A stretch of 54,294 nucleotides of DNA. It comes from Hyphomicrobiales bacterium. Lineage in GTDB: Bacteria > Pseudomonadota > Alphaproteobacteria > Rhizobiales > Xanthobacteraceae. The stretch covers positions 149 to 54,442 of the forward strand of contig PLBP01000038.1 in assembly GCA_003135415.1 (NCBI GenBank), given 5' to 3'. The stretch's first letter is position 1. Each line of letters begins with the position of its first letter. Positions 1 to 7,361 of this stretch are shown one piece after another. The notes under the pieces are model-generated. The model saw nothing but the letters and a program-made list of their open reading frames with translations, was not told the origin of the DNA and searched no databases. Both the position numbers and the translations under genes were made by a program.

Positions 1-200
1 TCGACGTGTTCGAGCACGAGCCCGCCGTCAATCCGAAACTCGTCAGGCTCGCGCGCACGGGCAAGGTCGTCTTGTTGCCGCATATGAGCTCGGCAACGAT
101 CGAGGGCCGCATCGACATGGGCGAGAAGGTGATCGTAAATATCCGCACCTTCATGGACGGCCATAGGCCGCCGGATCGCGTGCTACCCTCGATGTTATAG
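1..200 (+). CDS. D-2-hydroxyacid dehydrogenase, C-terminal fragment
   Basis: Only the last 66 or so codons are inside the window; the gene starts upstream. The visible protein begins with DVFEHEP, followed by a run ending in LLPHMSSAT. This is the characteristic end of the NAD-binding domain of D-isomer 2-hydroxyacid dehydrogenases (glyoxylate/hydroxypyruvate reductase type), including the catalytic His of the PH motif. These enzymes reduce 2-oxoacids with NAD(P)H in the cytoplasm. The substrate cannot be told from this fragment. The frame ends at a TAG at 198-200. Confidence 0.8.
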   Translation, partial: DVFEHEPAVNPKLVRLARTGKVVLLPHMSSATIEGRIDMGEKVIVNIRTFMDGHRPPDRVLPSML

Positions 201-237
201 TAGGCCGCGATCCGCCGGCCGTTCTTGTATCTAGACG

Positions 238-255
238 GCCCGCGCTCGCGCGGGC
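238..255. terminator. GC-rich hairpin, possible terminator
   Basis: A perfect 7-bp stem (GCCCGCG/CGCGGGC) with a CTCG loop lies between the dehydrogenase end and the converging phosphatase gene. No clear T-run follows on either strand, so terminator function is only likely from position. The palindrome core CCGCGCTCGCGCGG recurs at 11857-11878. Confidence 0.35.
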
Positions 256-264
256 GTTGCCCTT

Positions 265-743
265 TCAGAAAGGCTCGGTCTGCGTTGTAACTTCGGGCTC
301 GCCGTCACCCGAATAGGTCAGAACGAGCATCTGATTGAAGACATGGGCATCCCACGGACCCGGATAGCTGCCGGGCTTTGCCCTCAATACACTCGCCATC
401 AAAGGGTGTTGCCGTGATGCCAACAGACGACGATCAAGGTGCCCGCATTCGCATAGCGCGGGTCAGAGAGTAGCTGACTGGCCAGTGCGCCGTAATCTTG
501 ATCAGCATATGTTGAGTCGACCGCAACCCCGATTTTCGCCGAAAGGGGTTGGATCGTCTCGATGGGGCGGATGCTGTGCTTGGAGATCGCACTCGCAATG
601 AGAAATTGGGGAATGCCGAAGGTCGCGGGAATGTAGCCGGCAAGCTTAGCCGCCCTCGCGTAGCCATCCTGCGAGAGGTGCGGATCTATTGGATCTCCGG
701 TCTTCTCTGCGTGGCGCATCAACAAGATACGGGCGCCTGTCAT
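265..743 (-). pseudogene. Histidine phosphatase (SixA/phosphoglycerate mutase-like), frameshifted
   Basis: The N-terminal part (743 down to 399) reads MTGARILLMRHAEKTGD, with the RH catalytic motif of the histidine phosphatase superfamily at R10-H11. It ends with CWHHGNTL, which carries the second catalytic His, and then hits TGA at 399-401. Downstream the reading continues in another frame as MASVLRAKPGSYPGPWD and runs to a stop at 265-267, ending in TEPF. That is the C-terminal part this family is expected to have. Adding one T to the TTT run at about 400-403 (minus-strand sense) would join the halves into one protein of about 159 residues. The gene is therefore either a recent pseudogene or carries a sequencing error. 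It is divergent from the small membrane gene at 830. Confidence 0.75.
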
Positions 744-772
744 CGATCTATCTCCCTAACGGTTCCGCCCGC

Positions 773-798
773 GGAACCGGAATGTGATCCACGGCGTT
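773..798 (+). promoter_or_regulatory. EcfG-type general stress promoter
   Basis: GGAAC at 773-777, 17 bases, then CGTT at 795-798. This matches the consensus GGAAC-N16/17-CGTT of the alphaproteobacterial general stress sigma factor EcfG. It lies 31 bp upstream of the ATG at 830, the expected distance for a short leader. Confidence 0.75.
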
Positions 799-829
799 GA
801 CTCTGATAATCGATTGATTGGAGATTGCC

Positions 830-1024
830 ATGAATGACAAATTATTCCATCTGATCGCGGGTACAATTTTCGCACTTGTCGCGCTGCTTCAAGCGTTGCG
901 AATTTATATGGGTTGGCCCGTTGTGATTGGCGGCTGGAGTGCGCCCATGTGGATTAGTTGGATTGCCATCGTTGTCGCGGGCGGCCTGAGCTATTTCGCC
1001 TTAACCCTCAAAAGCCACAAATAA
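830..1024 (+). CDS. Small two-helix inner-membrane protein
   Basis: This is a 64-residue hypothetical protein. Two hydrophobic segments are visible: about residues 6-24 (LIAGTIFALVALL) and about residues 38-58 (WISWIAIVVAGGLSYFAL), followed by a short basic tail. The ATG at 830 is chosen because GGAG lies 9 bases before it. An in-frame ATG at 818 has no such site. Directly upstream is an exact EcfG-type promoter, so it is probably made under general stress or in stationary phase. I do not recognise a named family and infer no function beyond membrane location. Confidence 0.7.
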   Translation: MNDKLFHLIAGTIFALVALLQALRIYMGWPVVIGGWSAPMWISWIAIVVAGGLSYFALTLKSHK

Positions 1025-1063
1025 TCGCGCGAATATCAGTGCCATCGGACAAGCATTAACTCC

Positions 1064-1088
1064 GGAACCATGCCAGTAAATGAATGTT
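1064..1088 (+). promoter_or_regulatory. Possible EcfG-like promoter (TGTT variant)
   Basis: GGAAC at 1064-1068, 16 bases, then TGTT at 1085-1088. The -10 element differs from CGTT at its first, less conserved base. If used, it would exclude the in-frame ATG at 1080 and support the start at 1125. Confidence 0.4.
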
Positions 1089-1124
1089 CCAATTTATATT
1101 AGCGATATTGATCGGGCAGCGGAC

Positions 1125-1622
1125 ATGAACGAACAGCAGATACAAGATCGCGTTTGGCAGATCATCGAGCATGTCCATATCTGCATGTTCGTAACCCACG
1201 GCCGGGATGGCCTGCGCGCGCGACCGCTCGACGCGCGGGCCGATCGTGAAGGAGGGCTGATCTATTTTTTGACTGACATGCGCGGTACCAAGGACAATGA
1301 AGTCATAAAGGATGAACACGTTTGCATGACCTTCCTTGATCCGAAGGAAAAAGCCTATTTATCGATCACGGGGAAGGCGACGATCGTAAAAGATGCTGAG
1401 CTGGCCAAAACCTATTGGAGAAAAGGAGACGAAGTCTGGTGGCCGCAACGCGAGTACGACCCCAATTTACTGGTGGTGCGAGTGATCCCGAAGGTCGCCG
1501 AGCTTTGGGATGGCCCGGCAAGCTCCAACGTTGCATCTCTTGAATTCGCGCTTGCGCGCGCGACCGGGACCAAGCCAAATCTAGGTGAAAATCGTAAAGT
1601 ATCCGTTTCCATGAAGCATTGA
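1125..1622 (+). CDS. Pyridoxamine 5'-phosphate oxidase-family protein (general stress protein 26 type)
   Basis: A 165-residue protein of the split-barrel flavin-binding fold. The pattern HICMFVTHGRDGLRARPL near the N-terminus, a central YFLTDMRGTK and VCMTFLDPKEKAYLSITG match the COG3871 / GSP26 branch, whose members bind FMN, FAD or related cofactors. The exact substrate is unknown. An upstream in-frame ATG exists at 1080, but the shorter form starting MNEQQI fits the family N-terminus and the possible promoter at 1064-1088. Its setting among genes with EcfG-type promoters fits a stress role, which is inference. Confidence 0.8.
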   Translation: MNEQQIQDRVWQIIEHVHICMFVTHGRDGLRARPLDARADREGGLIYFLTDMRGTKDNEVIKDEHVCMTFLDPKEKAYLSITGKATIVKDAELAKTYWRKGDEVWWPQREYDPNLLVVRVIPKVAELWDGPASSNVASLEFALARATGTKPNLGENRKVSVSMKH

Positions 1623-1762
1623 ACTTCCGCGGCGACTGGGTGCGAAAGGCCAATTTTCCAATCAGTCGCAAACTGGATGGAAAAGTCTTCCAACAGAGTC
1701 AGTTAAAATAGGTCACGCGAACGAGAGGACTCACAACTCGCCGTTCGTCGATTGCCGAAAAT

Positions 1763-2413
1763 TCATCTCCACCCCGGGCCATAACTCGGCGGGTATCGAT
1801 AAATCGGCTGACCATCCTGCGGCTGCACATATTGCGACCGCACATTACCGTATTGGGGATCCGGGTAGCGCGGCTGACCGTAATCCTGTCGTTGATATTC
1901 CGCCTTTGAATTAAGGGGTATTGGCATTCGTGATTCGTATGCCTCGCGCGCAGTTCCGGTCGCGCGGCGGCCAAGCGCTACTTGCTCGCTGCCGGTTAGC
2001 ACGACCTTCGTCTTGGTCACACCTTCCTGCTCCACGAGCTCGAATAAGGTTGCCGCATTCTCCGGCGATAGACGTACGCAGCCATGGCTTGCGGGCTTTC
2101 CGAGATTCTTGGCGTCGAATGTGCCGTGAATGGCATGTCCGATCTTGGTGAAAAAGATCGAATGCGGCATTGGAGCATCGTCCCATTCGTCCGAATGATG
2201 ATCCGCTTCCATGCGGAAGGCGGTGTAGGAGCCCGATGGTGTAGCGTAGCCGCTGCGCCCAGTAGAAACCGGCCAGCTGTAGAGTGACTGGCCATCGCGG
2301 ACGACCGTCATTCGCTGTGCGCTCTTATTGACTGTAATAAGGATTTCGGCCTGTGCGCCAGTAGCAGCTGCGGCAAGCGCAACTGAAAAGAGCCACACGA
2401 TGACCGAACGCAT
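1763..2413 (-). CDS. L,D-transpeptidase (YkuD domain), exported
   Basis: A 216-residue protein. Residues 1-22 form a clean signal peptide ending AQA. The YkuD catalytic domain covers about residues 24-145, with His96 in HAIHG and the signature SHGCVRL at residues 109-115, Cys112 being the nucleophile. It should act in the periplasm, making 3-3 peptidoglycan cross-links or attaching proteins to the wall. The last 60 or so residues are a low-complexity tail rich in Tyr, Pro, Gln and Arg, probably disordered. The gene stands alone between convergent and divergent neighbours. I saw no exact EcfG promoter for it. Confidence 0.88.
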   Translation of the reverse strand: MRSVIVWLFSVALAAAATGAQAEILITVNKSAQRMTVVRDGQSLYSWPVSTGRSGYATPSGSYTAFRMEADHHSDEWDDAPMPHSIFFTKIGHAIHGTFDAKNLGKPASHGCVRLSPENAATLFELVEQEGVTKTKVVLTGSEQVALGRRATGTAREAYESRMPIPLNSKAEYQRQDYGQPRYPDPQYGNVRSQYVQPQDGQPIYRYPPSYGPGWR

Positions 2414-2622
2414 CGGCTTAATCCTATTCCGCCGCTTGCGCGTCCGGCTGCTTCCTCGCAGACCTGGCCTCTCTTTGGTCCGGCAGACGTTCCCAGAGGC
2501 TAGCAGTACAATGCGTAGTTCGGTTTGAAGTTCCGCAGATAATTGTGGCGCCCGTAAATATTACTGCGCCGGATAGAACACCCCCTATTTCGCTTCGGTA
2601 TTGTCGCCAGTAACTGGCTTCT

Positions 2623-2931
2623 CTACGCTACCGCGCGGTCTAGCTGAACTGGCTGCGATACACCTTGCGGATATGTTCGAACCGTCGGACTGAATTCCAC
2701 GCCCAAACGTTCTCTGTGTTTCCATCGAACCTGACAGGTTCGGCTGAACAGATGGGAATCGAATATCAGATCAAAGAAATCCGGAACGGAATCTCCCGGC
2801 GAGATACGCAAGCCCGCATCCAAGTTGTTCAAGTCACACACGACGCAATCGATCATGGTCGCTGAATCAGCGGAGATGATCTTGCCGACCTTCAACATTT
2901 GCGTGCGCTTCACGCGCCGGAGATTCTGCAT
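2623..2931 (-). CDS. PilZ-domain protein
   Basis: About 102 residues, a single short domain. RRVKR near the N-terminus and CDLNNLDAGLRI further on fit the RxxxR and D/NxSxxG elements that bind cyclic di-GMP in PilZ proteins. The second motif is degenerate here (N in place of S), so c-di-GMP binding is uncertain. ATG at 2931 is preferred; an in-frame TTG lies at 2943. Neither has a strong ribosome binding site. Such stand-alone PilZ proteins are common in Rhizobiales and most have no known partner. Confidence 0.65.
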   Translation of the reverse strand: MQNLRRVKRTQMLKVGKIISADSATMIDCVVCDLNNLDAGLRISPGDSVPDFFDLIFDSHLFSRTCQVRWKHRERLGVEFSPTVRTYPQGVSQPVQLDRAVA

Positions 2932-3087
2932 GACAATGCCCAATGAATACGAGTAACGAGGATAGATTGGATGTCTGCGAATCTCTTAAATTGATCGCAG
3001 AATTCGGGTGGTATCGCGGTAAGAATTCTTGGTTAAACAAGCCCAAATGCGGCCAGAGAAATATACTCGGCCGTCCAATCGGCGAGA

Positions 3088-3258
3088 TCATTTTTCGGCG
3101 GGAATAATTGGACTTTCGATCTTTATACTCGCGATCTTCATACTCGTGGAATTGGTTACATAATTTCCCGTTGCGAACAGCATGGCGCCGCATACGACGG
3201 CTGCCATCGATGCCCCAAGAATGAAACCGAAAAAATTTCCACTGTCATTGTCGGCCAT
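3088..3258 (-). CDS. Small single-helix membrane protein (56 aa)
   Basis: The ORF begins MADNDSGNFFGFILGASM and continues into a hydrophobic stretch to about residue 30 (AAVVCGAMLFATG), then a polar tail ending IIPAEK. The strong site GGAGGG lies 7-8 bases before the ATG at 3258. An exact EcfG-type promoter lies about 60 bp further upstream. Start, ribosome site and promoter together make it a convincing gene despite its size. Its form (short polar start, one helix, charged tail) resembles small membrane proteins common in Bradyrhizobium relatives. The function is unknown. It is divergent from the DUF1150 gene at 3430. Confidence 0.7.
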   Translation of the reverse strand: MADNDSGNFFGFILGASMAAVVCGAMLFATGNYVTNSTSMKIASIKIESPIIPAEK

Positions 3259-3318
3259 TTTTCCCTCCGCTTTTCAAATAGGGTCCCAGCGCCGACAAAT
3301 CCGATCATTCCCTCCAAG

Positions 3319-3343
3319 AACGATTTGCTTCTGATTAGGTTCC
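3319..3343 (-). promoter_or_regulatory. EcfG-type general stress promoter
   Basis: On the minus strand GGAAC (3343-3339) is followed by 16 bases and CGTT (3322-3319), an exact consensus match. It reads toward the 56-aa membrane protein starting at 3258, leaving a leader of about 50 bases. Confidence 0.78.
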
Positions 3344-3393
3344 CTGCAGGGAGAGTTGCTCCGCGGCCGAATTTTGCCGCGCGCTGCGTAACG

Positions 3394-3418
3394 GGAACCA
3401 AATGGACGAATCTGTGTT
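3394..3418 (+). promoter_or_regulatory. Possible EcfG-like promoter (TGTT variant)
   Basis: GGAAC at 3394-3398, 16 bases, TGTT at 3415-3418, only 12 bp before the DUF1150 start at 3430. Use of this site would give an almost leaderless transcript. A near match, divergent from the exact site at 3319-3343. Confidence 0.4.
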
Positions 3419-3429
3419 CTAAGTACGAT

Positions 3430-3681
3430 ATGTCGGGCCACACACAACAAGTCACTCCAGTCATGACGCCGCAGGCATTCGCAGTGTTCGGCAACGGACA
3501 AATTGGTTATGTGCGGCCAATTCGCTCCGAAAATGTGGCGCGCTTTTTTCCCGAGCTGACACTAGTGCCCGGCATGGAGCTATTCACGCTGCACGCCGCC
3601 GATGGCGCGCCGCTTATGGTAACCGCCAATCGCCTGGCGGCGCTCGCCAGCGCGCGCGAGTATCTGCTCGATCCCCTTTAG
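3430..3681 (+). CDS. DUF1150 family protein (paralog 1)
   Basis: An 83-residue protein. The block MTPQAFAVFGNGQIGYVRPI, then ALHAADG-type FTLHAADGAPLMVT and a final ASAREYLLDP line up along most of their length with the second DUF1150 protein at 53061. The start ATG at 3430 (MSGHTQQ) gives a normal family length; the open frame extends upstream to 3325 but that part looks non-coding. DUF1150 proteins are short and usually sit next to small heat-shock protein genes; their function is unknown. This copy has no Hsp20 neighbour and may be under EcfG control. Confidence 0.85.
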   Translation: MSGHTQQVTPVMTPQAFAVFGNGQIGYVRPIRSENVARFFPELTLVPGMELFTLHAADGAPLMVTANRLAALASAREYLLDPL

Positions 3682-3706
3682 CGTGCACTAGAACCCGGAG
3701 ATCGCC

Positions 3707-4492
3707 GTGGCGATATGCTATGGCCGGAAGGCAACCCTTCGGGCAGCTGTAATCCTGCTCGGGGTCAGTGGAATACTAATTTCCACGAACCATGCGCATG
3801 CACAGGGGCTGTTCGATGTGTTCAATAAAATTTTTGGCGGCTGGCTCACCCCGCCGAGTCAACTGCCGAGAACTGCAAGCGGCGGTCCGCTCGCCTACTG
3901 TGTCCGGCTCTGCGACGGGCGTTATTTTCCGATGCCGACGAATGCCGGCACGCCGAATTCCTCTCGGGACAAGATCTGCAGTGCCATGTGTCCCGCCAGT
4001 GGGACCAAGGTCTACACGGGGAGCGGCATCGATCAGGCGAGCGCGGCGGACGGCTCCCCTTATTCCAAACTGGAAAATGCATTCGTGTACCGCGAGCGAA
4101 TGGTTTCCGATTGCACATGTACCGGCAAGGAAATCGGAGGAACCGTCGCGATCGACATTCATTCCGATCCGACCTTGCGCCCGGGTGACATCGTCGCCAC
4201 CAAGGACGGACTGATGGTGTTCACGGGGTCGAAAGAAGTGCCGCACCAAACCAGCGATTTTATTCCGGCGGAGGACTACAAGGGACTGCCTGCCAGCGTG
4301 CGCAGAACTTTGGCTGAGCTAAGGGTGGCACCCGAACTCAGCAGCGTTGTCGGAGATATTACGATGGCCTCGGCTCCCGTCCCGGAGCCGTCACCATTAT
4401 CGACTTTCGCTCCGCAAACGGGCCGCGCACTCGACCCGCGCGATATACCCGTCGCCGAGGCTTTTCCAATATTTTCTTTTCCAATGTTTTAG
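3707..4492 (+). CDS. DUF2865 family secreted protein
   Basis: A 261-residue protein. Residues 1-33 are a signal peptide ending AHAQ. The DUF2865 core follows: YCVRLCDGRYFP at about residues 64-75, then CSAMCPAS and a later CTC, giving the paired cysteines typical of this family. The C-terminal 60 or so residues are rich in Pro, Ala and Ser. GTG at 3707 is supported by GGAG 6 bases upstream. It starts 26 bp after the DUF1150 gene in the same direction, so the two may be cotranscribed. DUF2865 is widespread in Rhizobiales, is presumed periplasmic and has no known function. Confidence 0.8.
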   Translation: MAICYGRKATLRAAVILLGVSGILISTNHAHAQGLFDVFNKIFGGWLTPPSQLPRTASGGPLAYCVRLCDGRYFPMPTNAGTPNSSRDKICSAMCPASGTKVYTGSGIDQASAADGSPYSKLENAFVYRERMVSDCTCTGKEIGGTVAIDIHSDPTLRPGDIVATKDGLMVFTGSKEVPHQTSDFIPAEDYKGLPASVRRTLAELRVAPELSSVVGDITMASAPVPEPSPLSTFAPQTGRALDPRDIPVAEAFPIFSFPMF

Positions 4493-4559
4493 TACCGAAA
4501 TTGCGGCGCCATTTTCCAAATTCACTCGCCGCTGGAGCGGATGAAATTTAAAAGCTCGG

Positions 4560-4586
4560 ACGCAGCCAAGCCTGCGCAGGCTGCGT
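4560..4586 (+). terminator. Hairpin downstream of the DUF2865 gene
   Basis: An 8-bp perfect stem (ACGCAGCC/GGCTGCGT) with an 11-base loop lies 67 bp after the DUF2865 stop. The expected T-run is missing, so factor-independent termination is doubtful. Confidence 0.35.
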
Positions 4587-4614
4587 AAACTTGCCTGTGC
4601 TGCCAGGCGTGCGA

Positions 4615-4639
4615 GGAACTTTGCCTTCTCCCGTTCGTT
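4615..4639 (+). promoter_or_regulatory. EcfG-type general stress promoter for the GapN-like gene
   Basis: GGAAC at 4615-4619, 16 bases, CGTT at 4636-4639: exact consensus. It lies 155 bp upstream of the dehydrogenase start at 4795, so the transcript would carry a leader of about 150 bases. Confidence 0.78.
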
Positions 4640-4693
4640 ATATCCGTAGTCATCCGGATGAACTTAGCGCAAGCGGTCCCATCCCGAGGATTT

Positions 4694-4735
4694 AAGCCCC
4701 GGCCTTCTGTCGCCCCCCGACTTCGGCTGGGGCTT
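4694..4735 (+). other. Stem-loop in the leader of the GapN-like gene
   Basis: AAGCCCC (4694-4700) can pair with GGGGCTT (4729-4735) around a 28-base loop that includes further GGCC/GGCT pairing. CTTAT follows. It lies between the EcfG-type promoter and the coding start, so it could be an attenuator, a weak terminator or part of a small RNA. A 31-codon ORF starting at the ATG at 4659 spans it, but I see no support for its translation. Confidence 0.35.
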
Positions 4736-4794
4736 CTTATCTTCGTTGGCTAAGGCCTCCCATCCAAGTGCCGCATGGTGCGAGTTCGTTCAAC

Positions 4795-6423
4795 ATGATC
4801 GAGAAAGCGTTTCTGGAAAATCTGTTTCCCAACCACCGCGCTATTCTCGATGCGTGTCGATTACCCCCGCCTGTGCATCAGCGACGCTATCTCGTCGGCG
4901 GAGAGATCAAAACTTGGAAGGGGCCCACCCGAAAGGTGATGTCGCCCGTGTTCACGCGGGATGACGCCGGCCGCCTAACGCCTGTGGAAATCGGAAGTTG
5001 TCCGGTTACGGGCGTGGAAGAAGCTGAAGCAGCTTTGGCGTTCGCGGTAACCGCTTACAATAGTGGAGGCGGCGTTTGGCCGACGATGACCGTCGCTGAA
5101 CGCATCGCATGCATGCAGCAATTTTCGCGGCAAATGCTGGCCAAGCGCGCCGAGGTTGTGAATTTGCTGATGTGGGAAACCGGCAAGAGTCTCGCCGACT
5201 CGGAAAAAGAATTCGATCGAACGCTCGACTACATCAAAGCGACGATGGATGCCCTGAAGCAGATGGACAATGCGAATTCAAGTTTTGTCGTCGTTGAGGG
5301 AGTCATAGGACAAATTCGGCGCACGCCGCTCGGCATCGTGCTGTGCATGGGCCCGTACAATTATCCGTTGAACGAGACGTTTGCCACTCTGATTCCCGCA
5401 CTCATCATGGGAAATACGGTGATACTGAAGCCGCCGAAATTCGGCGTTTTGCTCTTCCATCCACTGATGGAAGCGTTTCAGAAATCATTTCCCGCGGGCG
5501 TGATCAACTTCACCTACGGAAAGGGCGAGGTCGTCATACCCAGACTATTGGAATCGGGGTTGGTCAACGTCCTCACTCTGATCGGGTCCAGCAAGGTCGC
5601 CGGTCATTTGAAAAAGCTACCCCCAAAGGCCAACCGGCTTCGCGCCATCCTCGGCCTTGATGCCAAGAATGCAGCCATTGTTCTTCCCGATGCCGACATT
5701 GATCTCGCCGTGAAGGAATGCCTGCTCGGATCGCTTTCGTTCAACGGACAGCGATGCACGGCATTAAAGATCCTGCTTGTGCACAAGAAAATCGTCGACA
5801 CATTTCTCGCTCGCTTCGATGAGGAATTGAGAAAACTGAAAGTGGGCATGCCTTGGGAGAAGGGGGTCCAAATCACGCCGCTTCCGGAGCCCGGTAAGCC
5901 GAAATACCTGACCGATTGCATTGAAGACGCCAAAGAGAAGGGCGCCCGAGTGGTGAACGAAGGCGGCGGTATTTTTGTCGAATCCCTGTTTTATCCGGCC
6001 GTCGTGTATCCGGTTCATGAGGGAATGAAGCTTTACCGCGAAGAACAGTTCGGCCCCGTTGTGCCGGTGATGCCGTTTGAAGACATTCAGACGGCACTCG
6101 ACTACGTCATTAGCTCCGAACACGGACAGCAGGTGAGCATCTTTGGCAGCGACCCGGAAACAATCGGCAAGTTGGTCGATCCATTGGTCAACCAGGTTTG
6201 CAGGGTGAATATCAACTGCCAGTGTCAGCGCGGTCCCGATGTCTTCCCCTTTACCGGGCGCAAAGATTCCGCCGAAGGAACCCTGTCCGTCACCGATGCT
6301 CTTCGTTCTTTCTCAATTCGGTCCATGATTGCCGCAAAGAAAAATGATACCAATGAAAAAATTATTCAGGATATTGTCGAGCATCACTCGTCCAAATTCA
6401 TCCATACCGGATATCTTTTCTGA
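4795..6423 (+). CDS. NADP-dependent glyceraldehyde-3-phosphate dehydrogenase-like aldehyde dehydrogenase
   Basis: A 542-residue ALDH-superfamily protein. The cofactor-binding segment MGPYNYPLNETFATLIPAL and the C-terminal block GPDVFPFTGRKDSAEGT are typical of the GapN (non-phosphorylating GAPDH, ALDH11-like) branch. The catalytic Cys is in FNGQRCTALK. Such enzymes oxidise glyceraldehyde 3-phosphate directly to 3-phosphoglycerate with NADP. The usual LELGGKN motif carrying the general-base Glu reads LGLDAKN here; I recall LGLEAKN in related alphaproteobacterial proteins, so this is probably a subfamily trait. ATG at 4795 (MIEKAF) is chosen over GTG at 4768. It has an exact EcfG-type promoter, suggesting NADPH supply under stress (inference). 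Confidence 0.8.
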   Translation: MIEKAFLENLFPNHRAILDACRLPPPVHQRRYLVGGEIKTWKGPTRKVMSPVFTRDDAGRLTPVEIGSCPVTGVEEAEAALAFAVTAYNSGGGVWPTMTVAERIACMQQFSRQMLAKRAEVVNLLMWETGKSLADSEKEFDRTLDYIKATMDALKQMDNANSSFVVVEGVIGQIRRTPLGIVLCMGPYNYPLNETFATLIPALIMGNTVILKPPKFGVLLFHPLMEAFQKSFPAGVINFTYGKGEVVIPRLLESGLVNVLTLIGSSKVAGHLKKLPPKANRLRAILGLDAKNAAIVLPDADIDLAVKECLLGSLSFNGQRCTALKILLVHKKIVDTFLARFDEELRKLKVGMPWEKGVQITPLPEPGKPKYLTDCIEDAKEKGARVVNEGGGIFVESLFYPAVVYPVHEGMKLYREEQFGPVVPVMPFEDIQTALDYVISSEHGQQVSIFGSDPETIGKLVDPLVNQVCRVNINCQCQRGPDVFPFTGRKDSAEGTLSVTDALRSFSIRSMIAAKKNDTNEKIIQDIVEHHSSKFIHTGYLF

Positions 6424-6615
6424 GAAGGAACTCAATCCTTTTTTTCGCATTGTGTCATGAATGGACCATATCGCTCCCGGGCCGAGACTCGAATGGTCAC
6501 CCCTTAACCGCCGCTTAACTGCCGCGAAGCAATTTTACCCCGGCTACGGATCATTGATAATCATCGTCGTCTAGCCTCGGCGTGCCAAGAACCGACGCAT
6601 GTTGTGGTGGAAGCG

Positions 6616-7197
6616 ATGCGACTGGAACTACCGGGCTTCACTGAGGATCGCGCCAAACGCCGCGCCAGCATTCCCGAACGGATGGCGGCCGCGTCCTCCG
6701 GCAACATCGACGCTCAACTGACGCTCGCTTGGGAATACGCCCGTGGTGATGTCGTCGACCGGGATATAGTGACGGCGTGGAACTTGTTTGATCGCGCCGC
6801 CGCGTCGGGCCAGGAAGAGGCGCTCGCGAATCGCGCCCGCTTTCTGCAACTTCGCCACGTACCCGAGGGAGTACGCGAGCTGCGCAAACTTGCCGCCAAG
6901 GGTAATTGGAAGGCGCAGTTTTGGCTGGCACGGGACTATCAAGCGCGCATCGGTCGATTAAGCCAATTGAGAGCCGCAGTCTGGTTCGGCCGATCCGCGA
7001 AGAGCGGCGGCGATTCTGCCGCCAAGATTTCCAAACTCGCGCAATTGACGAAGATTGCGCCGCTGCGGTCGAAAGCCGTCTTTTTGAGTCAGGCAATCGT
7101 CGAAACAATCGCCATGATCTGGCGCTTGACGTGGCAGAGCGAGCAATTAGAGATTTATGAGCGTCTGCTGTATCAATTAAGAAGTAGGAACAATTAA
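6616..7197 (+). CDS. Sel1-repeat protein
   Basis: About 193 residues. Residues 30-130 hold three degenerate Sel1/TPR-like repeats, recognisable as EYARGD..TAWNLFDRAAASGQEEA, LRKLAAKGNWKAQFWLARDY and AVWFGRSAKSGGDSA. Sel1 repeats form a right-handed helical scaffold for protein contacts. No signal peptide is evident, and the last 50 residues are mixed with a weak hydrophobic stretch (FLSQAIVETIAMIW). In-frame GTGs lie at 6604 and 6607; ATG 6616 is the conservative choice. No partner can be named from context. Confidence 0.65.
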   Translation: MRLELPGFTEDRAKRRASIPERMAAASSGNIDAQLTLAWEYARGDVVDRDIVTAWNLFDRAAASGQEEALANRARFLQLRHVPEGVRELRKLAAKGNWKAQFWLARDYQARIGRLSQLRAAVWFGRSAKSGGDSAAKISKLAQLTKIAPLRSKAVFLSQAIVETIAMIWRLTWQSEQLEIYERLLYQLRSRNN

Positions 7198-7250
7198 GCT
7201 CTGCCGAGGCTATTGCCGCGACGCTGGTCTGTTTCCGTATTTCCTTCTTG

Positions 7251-7340
7251 AATCGCCGATCGACTAAGGCAACCGCAAGTCACGAGCCGACGGGCCCGGC
7301 AAAATCGCGGATTGTCGGGCTTGTGCCTGAAATAAGCCTG
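7251..7340 (-). repeat. moeB-end repeat, copy A
   Basis: On the minus strand this stretch follows the 3' end and downstream flank of moeB (copy D). It can be read as LISGTSPTIRDFAGPVGS then stop, against LSGTRPTIRNLSTLVGS in MoeB. Both copies share GCCTTAGTCGATCG downstream. It begins about 21 bp after the stop of the aldo/keto reductase gene. Confidence 0.7.
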
Positions 7341-7361
7341 CGGCGCGCCCTAACAGCCACC

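Noticed and set aside
2510-2534. Minus-strand GGAAC-N16-CATT upstream of the L,D-transpeptidase
   Set aside because: The -10 element lacks the conserved GTT, so it is not called as an EcfG promoter.
2867-3193. 108-codon minus-strand ORF between the PilZ gene and the 56-aa gene
   Set aside because: It overlaps both genes in another frame and has no plausible domain. The 56-aa frame has the ribosome site and promoter.
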